Source of the DNA: Pseudomonadota bacterium
GTDB lineage: Bacteria; Pseudomonadota; Alphaproteobacteria; Rickettsiales; Midichloriaceae
Length of the DNA: 9,555 nucleotides
Reading direction: 5' to 3'
NCBI GenBank assembly: GCA_027621485.1
Contig: JAQCBG010000014.1
Span: 1-9,555, forward strand
Below, piece by piece: positions 5,934-9,555 of the stretch. The notes under the pieces were generated by a model. That model had not been told where the DNA came from and searched no databases. It saw only the letters and a list, made by a program, of their open reading frames with translations. Every line of letters starts with the position of its first letter. Within the stretch, counting starts at the first letter, position 1. A program made the position numbers and the translations under genes.

Positions 5934-6431
5934 ATGAATATGTTTAAGTCTGCTCTATTTTTTTTGAAATCTTTATTTTTAATAGAGATTCTTAAGGGAT
6001 TATACATTACTTTTACTTATATGTTTAAAAAGCGCGCGACGCTAGATTATCCATATGAAAAAGGTTATTTGAGTACAAGATTCAGGGGAGAGCATTCTTT
6101 ACGCAGATATGATGATGGGCAGGAGCGTTGCATAGCTTGCAAGCTTTGCGAAGCAATATGCCCTGCTGGCGCAATTACCATAGAAGCGGGAGTGGATTCG
6201 AAAAAAATGAGACGTACTTCTAAATATGATATAGATATGACTAAATGCATATATTGTGGATATTGCCAAGAAGCTTGTCCTGTAGATGCTATAGTTGAAG
6301 GTCCAAATTTTGAATATGCAAAGGAGAGCAGGCTTGAGTTGTTTTATGATAAGCAAAAGTTACTTGGAAATGGAGATAGATGGGAAGATGCATTATCTCA
6401 TAATATAGAAGCTAATTCACGATATAAATAG
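5934..6431 (+). CDS. nuoI: NADH-quinone oxidoreductase subunit I (NuoI)
   Basis: NuoI is the complex I subunit carrying clusters N6a and N6b in the peripheral arm next to the membrane. The 165-residue sequence has the amphipathic N-terminal region ending in YPYEKG and [11 protein letters not shown] (49-59). Two CxxCxxCxxxCP motifs follow: Cys66, 69, 72, 76 and Cys105, 108, 111, 115. The block [19 protein letters not shown] and [11 protein letters not shown] is nearly invariant in alphaproteobacteria and mitochondria. Two starts compete: ATG 5934, and ATG 5940, which has the better spacing from AAAGAG (5928-5933) and may be the real one. It is isolated from other nuo genes, as is often seen for scattered complex I genes in Rickettsiales. 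Confidence 0.96.
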   Translation: MNMFKSALFFLKSLFLIEILKGLYITFTYMFKKRATLDYPYEKGYLSTRFRGEHSLRRYDDGQERCIACKLCEAICPAGAITIEAGVDSKKMRRTSKYDIDMTKCIYCGYCQEACPVDAIVEGPNFEYAKESRLELFYDKQKLLGNGDRWEDALSHNIEANSRYK

Positions 6432-6508
6432 AGTAAATTGATTTCTTTTTAGAAAGATACTGTTATTGTATTGTGAAATTTCTTTTAAATTTTTTAAGTG
6501 TGATTGCT

Positions 6509-6530
6509 ATCGATATATCGATTGTATAAT
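6509..6530 (+). promoter_or_regulatory. 14-bp palindrome and -10 box before aldolase
   Basis: ATCGATATATCGAT (6509-6522) is a perfect palindrome, followed two bases later by a consensus TATAAT (6525-6530). No good -35 box lies 16-18 bp upstream. The -10 box ends 6 nt before ATG 6537, so a transcript from it would start at or next to the start codon. A dimeric regulator could bind the palindrome, but neither point is proven. Confidence 0.4.
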
Positions 6531-6536
6531 TATGTA

Positions 6537-7481
6537 ATGATGAATTCTATAAGTTATAGTTTTAAATATACAAAGCAAGTAGAAGATATAATATCTTGCT
6601 ATACTGCAGAGAATCCAGGTGTTGTATCTAATTTGCGCAAAATACTTTACTCAGGGCGTCTTGGAGGTACTGGTAAAGTGATTATTTTACCAGTAGATCA
6701 GGGCTTTGAACATGGGCCTGATCGTAGTTTTGCCATCAATAAAAATGCATATGATCCAGAATATCATATAAAACTTGCAGTAGATGCCGGCCTCAGCGCA
6801 TACGCAGCGCCACTTGGTATGATTGAGTGCGTTGCAAGAGATTATGCAGGTAAAATACCAATGATTTTAAAAATGAATAATGGTAATTCTTTATCGTTTG
6901 ATAAGAAAGAGCCATCTCAGGCAATGACATCAAGTGTTTATGATGCTCTTCGTCTTGGATGTTCTGCAATTGGTATTACAATATATCCTGGCTCTTTAAA
7001 TGCAGATGATATGTTTGAATCTGCTAAAGATATCATTCAAGAGGCAAAAAGCCTTGGCCTTGCAACTATTATATGGTCTTACCCAAGAAGCTCTTGCATG
7101 AGTAAGGCTACTGATATTGCATTAGATGTTATTGCGTATGCAACTCATATAGCAGCTTTACTTGGGGCAAATATAATAAAAGTTAAACTTCCTTCTAATT
7201 CTTTAGCTCTTGATACTTCAAAAGATGTATATGCAAATCATATAAATATATCATCTCTTGATGAGATGATTGCTCATATCATGCAATCTGCTTTTTGTTC
7301 AAAAAGAATTGTTTTATTTTCTGGCGGCCCAAATAAAGCAAAAGATGCGTTGCTAAATGAAATTATTGCTATTAAAAAGGGTGGTGGTAATGGCTCTATA
7401 ATTGGCAGAAACATTTTTCAACGTAAACTTGAAGATGCAATGCTAATACTTGATCAAATTATCGATCTTTATTTAAAATAA
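6537..7481 (+). CDS. fbaB: Class I fructose-bisphosphate aldolase (FbaB/DhnA type)
   Basis: This is a Schiff-base aldolase interconverting fructose 1,6-bisphosphate with dihydroxyacetone phosphate and glyceraldehyde 3-phosphate, probably serving gluconeogenesis from imported triose phosphates. It belongs to the DeoC/FbaB TIM-barrel family (314 residues from this start). VDQGFEHGP (53-61) is the family signature. IIKVKLP (213-219) carries the likely Schiff-base lysine Lys215, and FSGGP (261-265) and GSIIGRNIF (286-294) form the phosphate site. The frame is open back to a TTG at 6504, but that extension overlaps the palindrome and -10 box and would exceed family length, so ATG 6537 or ATG 6540 is preferred. 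The gene ends 13 bp before tRNA-Ser, which may be read from the same transcript. Confidence 0.9.
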   Translation: MMNSISYSFKYTKQVEDIISCYTAENPGVVSNLRKILYSGRLGGTGKVIILPVDQGFEHGPDRSFAINKNAYDPEYHIKLAVDAGLSAYAAPLGMIECVARDYAGKIPMILKMNNGNSLSFDKKEPSQAMTSSVYDALRLGCSAIGITIYPGSLNADDMFESAKDIIQEAKSLGLATIIWSYPRSSCMSKATDIALDVIAYATHIAALLGANIIKVKLPSNSLALDTSKDVYANHINISSLDEMIAHIMQSAFCSKRIVLFSGGPNKAKDALLNEIIAIKKGGGNGSIIGRNIFQRKLEDAMLILDQIIDLYLK

Positions 7482-7494
7482 ATATTACGAATAA

Positions 7495-7583
7495 GGAAGG
7501 ATGGCCGAGTGGTTTAAGGCGCACGCTTGGAAAGCGTGTTTATTGAATAAATAACAAGGGTTCGAATCCCTTTCCTTCCGCCA
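7495..7583 (+). tRNA. tRNA-Ser (anticodon GGA)
   Basis: This is an 89-nt type II tRNA. Acceptor GGAAGGA (7495-7501) pairs fully with TCCTTCC (7573-7579), followed by discriminator G and an encoded CCA (7581-7583). The anticodon stem CACGC/GCGTG surrounds the loop TTGGAAA, giving GGA at 7529-7531, which decodes UCC and UCU. The variable arm is long and AT-rich (TTTATT paired with AATAAA), and the T-arm contains GGGTTCGAATCCC. All serine-tRNA identity features visible in sequence are present. Confidence 0.97.
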
Positions 7584-7590
7584 ACAAATT

Positions 7591-7630
7591 CGTGTTTCTA
7601 CGTTATTATTTTTTATTTTTCTTTTTTATT
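7591..7630 (+). terminator. Weak terminator-like site after tRNA-Ser
   Basis: A 4-bp stem CGTG/TACG (7591-7594 and 7599-7602) is followed by a long T-rich tract to about 7630. The stem is short, but the T-tract directly after a tRNA makes termination here plausible. Confidence 0.3.
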
Positions 7631-7680
7631 ATTTTCTGCAGAGAATCAATTTATAAATTCGAGCATTGAGTAATAAAAAG

Positions 7681-7712
7681 TTGCACAAAATAAGTGTTTA
7701 TTGTACAATAAA
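7681..7712 (+). promoter_or_regulatory. Promoter with 16-bp palindrome before the orphan gene
   Basis: TTGCAC (7681-7686) and TACAAT (7704-7709) are 17 bp apart, giving a start near 7716 and a leader of about 40 nt. The perfect palindrome TTTATTGTACAATAAA (7697-7712) covers the -10 box, a position where a bound repressor would block polymerase. The -35 box is identical to those of the fdxA and tRNA-Leu promoters. The rest of the 172-bp gap is AT-rich and holds nothing else I can identify. Confidence 0.45.
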
Positions 7713-7755
7713 TTGTAGTATATTTGTATTATATTTTAAAAAGGTTTATTGAGTT

Positions 7756-8442
7756 ATGAAGTTATCAAGTTCTGTAAATTATCGTGCATATTCATGTTTA
7801 AATAACTGCGCAAAAAATAAAATAAATAATTCTAGGGATTATGATCCTTGTGAAGGGGCGAATGTAACACTTACAGCACGTATAAATGCCTGGACTCAAG
7901 ATCAAGATGATGTATCTGCGCCAGCAATAGATCTATATAAAGGAGAAATTGTAGATGAGTTAGCAATAAGTAGAGGTACAGCTTTTGCAAATCTTGTAGA
8001 GTATAGAAGATATTCAATACACGATAAAAATGAAGTAGAGGTTCCGGTTTCAATTTCCCCAAAAATGCTAGATATTTATTGGAAAAGAGATGATATGGGA
8101 AAGGGTTTTGAGAGTAAAAGCATCTCTTATTTTAAAAATGAAGGTATATTGAGTAATAAATCTTCTAATCCTGAGTCTGTATCATTAACTTTGCAAGATA
8201 ATTTTGAATTAAGTGTTCCAAATGGTACTGTAATTTTTGATGATTCGGGAGCTGGTTACGGACTTTATATAGAGAATCTCTCTCCAGAAAACGGACCTTA
8301 TAAAGTGACAAAATCTATAAATCGTATATTATATGAAAAATATTCTGTGCCTGATGAAATCACTGGTAATATTGTTTGGGATCTTGAGCATGAAGTGCCA
8401 GTAGAAGATCATGTATTCTACATTAATGCTATTGCTGCTTAA
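7756..8442 (+). CDS. Unrecognised 228-residue protein
   Basis: I do not recognise a family. The protein looks soluble and rather acidic: there is no signal peptide and no membrane segment. The N-terminal 35 residues hold three cysteines (14, 18, 32) in a polar, Asn/Ser-rich stretch. The middle (about 36-115) alternates short hydrophobic strands with charged turns. The C-terminal part (about 140-228) looks strand-rich, with SLTLQDNFELSV (143-154), GTVIFDDSGAGYGLYIENL (157-175) and NIVWDLEHEV (205-214). The Gly/Asp-rich turn at 162-169 is the most distinctive spot. Codon use resembles neighbouring genes. AAGG (7741-7744) lies 11 nt before the ATG and GAG (7751-7753) closer. It is a single-gene unit with its own promoter, palindrome and downstream hairpin. 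It could be a lineage-specific or host-interaction protein, but nothing visible shows that. Confidence 0.75.
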   Translation: MKLSSSVNYRAYSCLNNCAKNKINNSRDYDPCEGANVTLTARINAWTQDQDDVSAPAIDLYKGEIVDELAISRGTAFANLVEYRRYSIHDKNEVEVPVSISPKMLDIYWKRDDMGKGFESKSISYFKNEGILSNKSSNPESVSLTLQDNFELSVPNGTVIFDDSGAGYGLYIENLSPENGPYKVTKSINRILYEKYSVPDEITGNIVWDLEHEVPVEDHVFYINAIAA

Positions 8443-8459
8443 TTCAGAATATAATAATT

Positions 8460-8506
8460 AAAGCCAACTTGCATATAAAATATTAACATATTTGTAAGTT
8501 GGCTTT
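8460..8506 (+). terminator. 14-bp stem hairpin after the orphan gene
   Basis: AAAGCCAACTTGCA (8460-8473) pairs with TGTAAGTTGGCTTT (8493-8506), 14 bp with one G-T wobble, around a 19-nt AT-rich loop, beginning 17 nt after the stop codon. It is the strongest simple hairpin in the window and probably ends the transcript, although only three T residues close the stem and no T-run follows. Confidence 0.55.
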
Positions 8507-8595
8507 GCTGAGATGCAATTTCTTACATTTCATGGCGCATAAAATAATATTAAGTTTTTTTAAGTAAATCTATAAAACTCTATAAATTTCCTAAC

Positions 8596-9018
8596 TCATG
8601 CCTTCCTGTGCTTTGATAGTTGGATTATTTTTTCAAATTGTGCGCTACTTAACTTGATAACTGAAAGTCTTGGTTGCTTGATAAGTTCTGTGTCATAAAA
8701 TTCTGCATAACTTTTAATTGTTTTAAGACTGACTGGATTTTGCAATGCTTGCTTTATCTCTACGTTTATTCGTACAAATTTTGGATGATCAGGATCTTGA
8801 TAATGTTCTGATGCGACAGATACAATGCCCATAATTTCTGATTTTTTACCAGAATGATAAAAAAAGCATAAATCTTGATATTTCATTGCTTTTAAATGAT
8901 TGCGAGCTTGATAATTTCTGACTCCATCCCAAACTGTTTTTTTATCATGTAGCATCTGATGCCATGAATAAGAATTAGGTTCTGATTTTAAGAGCCAGTA
9001 AGAATTAGATTTCTGCAT
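8596..9018 (-). CDS. EVE-domain protein
   Basis: This 140-residue protein is a stand-alone EVE domain, a PUA-like fold that in characterised members binds modified bases in DNA or RNA. It resembles the widespread bacterial homologues of human THYN1. Family hallmarks are YWLLKSEP (7-14), SW (18-19), WDGVRNYQARNHL (30-42), the FFYHSG strand (52-57), YQDP (73-76) and QPRLSV (115-120). The aromatic pocket residues expected near the N-terminus and in WDGVRNYQAR are present. Length is normal and the protein is complete. It is transcribed away from the prohead protease gene, 60 bp from that start, and convergently with the orphan gene. No Shine-Dalgarno sequence is clear before ATG 9016-9018. The biological role of such proteins in Rickettsiales is not established. 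Confidence 0.93.
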   Translation of the reverse strand: MQKSNSYWLLKSEPNSYSWHQMLHDKKTVWDGVRNYQARNHLKAMKYQDLCFFYHSGKKSEIMGIVSVASEHYQDPDHPKFVRINVEIKQALQNPVSLKTIKSYAEFYDTELIKQPRLSVIKLSSAQFEKIIQLSKHRKA

Positions 9019-9078
9019 TTTTCTGAATCACAAAAAAAGTTAGCTGATGTGTAATAAGTAATGAATATAAAATGAAAT

Positions 9079-9555
9079 ATGCTATCAAAAATTGCAAATT
9101 TTAATATAAATACAAAAGAAAGTCCAAAAAATGTTGGTGAATTTTCTGGATATGCAAGTGTATTTAATACAATAGATCATGATAATGAAGTTGTTGTACA
9201 AGGTGCATTTAAGAATGTACTAGATCCATCTTCTATAAGGCTACTTTGGCAGCATAAAAGCAATAACCCAGTTGGGGTTATAACAAGCTTAAAAGAAGAC
9301 GAACATGGGCTTTATATAAGTGGCTTAATCTCGCTTGAAATACCAAAGGGACTAGAGGTTTATATGCTTGTAAAAAATAACATAATTAAGCACATGAGTA
9401 TTGGCTATCAAATTATAAAAGAATATTATAAAGATAATATAAAGCATATATATGAATTAAAGCTTTGGGAAATAAGTTTTGTAACATTTCCATCTAATGA
9501 GAATGCGCGCATTCATTCTGTGAAAAGTTCAAAATTAATGCATATAGAGTCAAAA
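9079..9555 (+). CDS. HK97-family prohead protease, 3' partial
   Basis: An open frame from ATG 9079 runs 159 codons to the window edge without a stop. It is a peptidase family U35 prohead protease, the enzyme that trims capsid and scaffold during head assembly of HK97-like phages and gene transfer agents. Landmarks are GEFSGYASVFN (20-30), GAF (42-44), LLWQHKSNNPVG (55-66) with the likely catalytic His59, MSIGYQ (106-111) with the likely nucleophile Ser107, and LKLWEISFVTFP (127-138). The last block is also typical of the Rhodobacter GTA protease g4, and remnants of GTA genes are known in Rickettsiales. A TGA lies in frame just upstream, so the start cannot be much earlier. TATAAA at 9066-9071 is a possible -10 box. 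The catalytic residues and frame are intact so far. A capsid gene would be expected next. Confidence 0.87.
   Translation, partial: MLSKIANFNINTKESPKNVGEFSGYASVFNTIDHDNEVVVQGAFKNVLDPSSIRLLWQHKSNNPVGVITSLKEDEHGLYISGLISLEIPKGLEVYMLVKNNIIKHMSIGYQIIKEYYKDNIKHIYELKLWEISFVTFPSNENARIHSVKSSKLMHIESK

Noticed and set aside
6065..6356. Two minus-strand open frames opposite nuoI
   Set aside because: They mirror the conserved cysteine motifs of nuoI and have no independent support.
6504..6536. TTG start extending the aldolase by 11 residues
   Set aside because: The extension overlaps a perfect palindrome and a consensus -10 box, has no Shine-Dalgarno sequence, and would add residues not expected at the family's N-terminus.
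7584..7680. Integration site or prophage remnant at the 3' end of tRNA-Ser
   Set aside because: No direct repeat of the tRNA 3' end was seen downstream before the window edge, and no integrase is present.
7871..8062. 63-codon minus-strand frame inside the orphan gene
   Set aside because: It is Leu-rich and low in complexity, as expected from the reverse reading of AT-rich coding DNA. The plus-strand frame is longer and has promoter and terminator context.

Overview
The window is AT-rich and densely packed, and it reads as part of the chromosome of a Rickettsiales-like alphaproteobacterium, that is, an obligate intracellular symbiont or parasite. The evidence is a nucleoside importer of the CNT family, the alphaproteobacterial style of NuoI and 7Fe ferredoxin FdxA, an NDUFAF5-like methyltransferase-fold protein, respiratory genes scattered away from their usual operons, and frequent TTG starts. 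A CcoS protein implies a cbb3 oxidase elsewhere in the genome. Among Rickettsiales this fits Midichloriaceae better than Rickettsia, but this placement is inference.

Layout from left to right: a 5'-truncated CNT nucleoside transporter (+); an intergenic region with a nested inverted repeat; a Nudix hydrolase and the NDUFAF5-like protein (+), the latter starting inside a 22-bp tandem duplication. Convergent to these is a minus-strand fdxA-tilS pair read from a good promoter near 4526-4554. That promoter sits back to back with a plus-strand promoter, and the two -35 boxes are the arms of one 18-bp palindrome. The plus-strand series follows: tRNA-Leu(UAG), a divergent ribH homologue lacking the usual catalytic motif, nusB, ccoS, nuoI, a class I (FbaB/DhnA-type) fructose-bisphosphate aldolase and tRNA-Ser(GGA). 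Next come an AT-rich spacer with a promoter and a 16-bp palindrome, an unrecognised 228-residue protein closed by a 14-bp stem hairpin, a minus-strand EVE-domain protein, and at the right edge the first 159 codons of an HK97-type prohead protease.

Most genes are housekeeping: tRNA supply and tRNA modification (tilS), transcription antitermination (nusB), respiration (nuoI, ccoS, fdxA) and triose/hexose phosphate metabolism (aldolase). The accessory or unexplained parts are the 228-residue orphan, the prohead protease (either a gene-transfer-agent relic or a prophage gene), and two family members whose key motifs have decayed or diverged (ribH and the NDUFAF5-like protein). I found no CRISPR array, insertion sequence or rRNA. 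No complete novel multi-gene system can be demonstrated from this window alone. The orphan gene with its own regulatory-looking promoter is the best candidate for undescribed biology.
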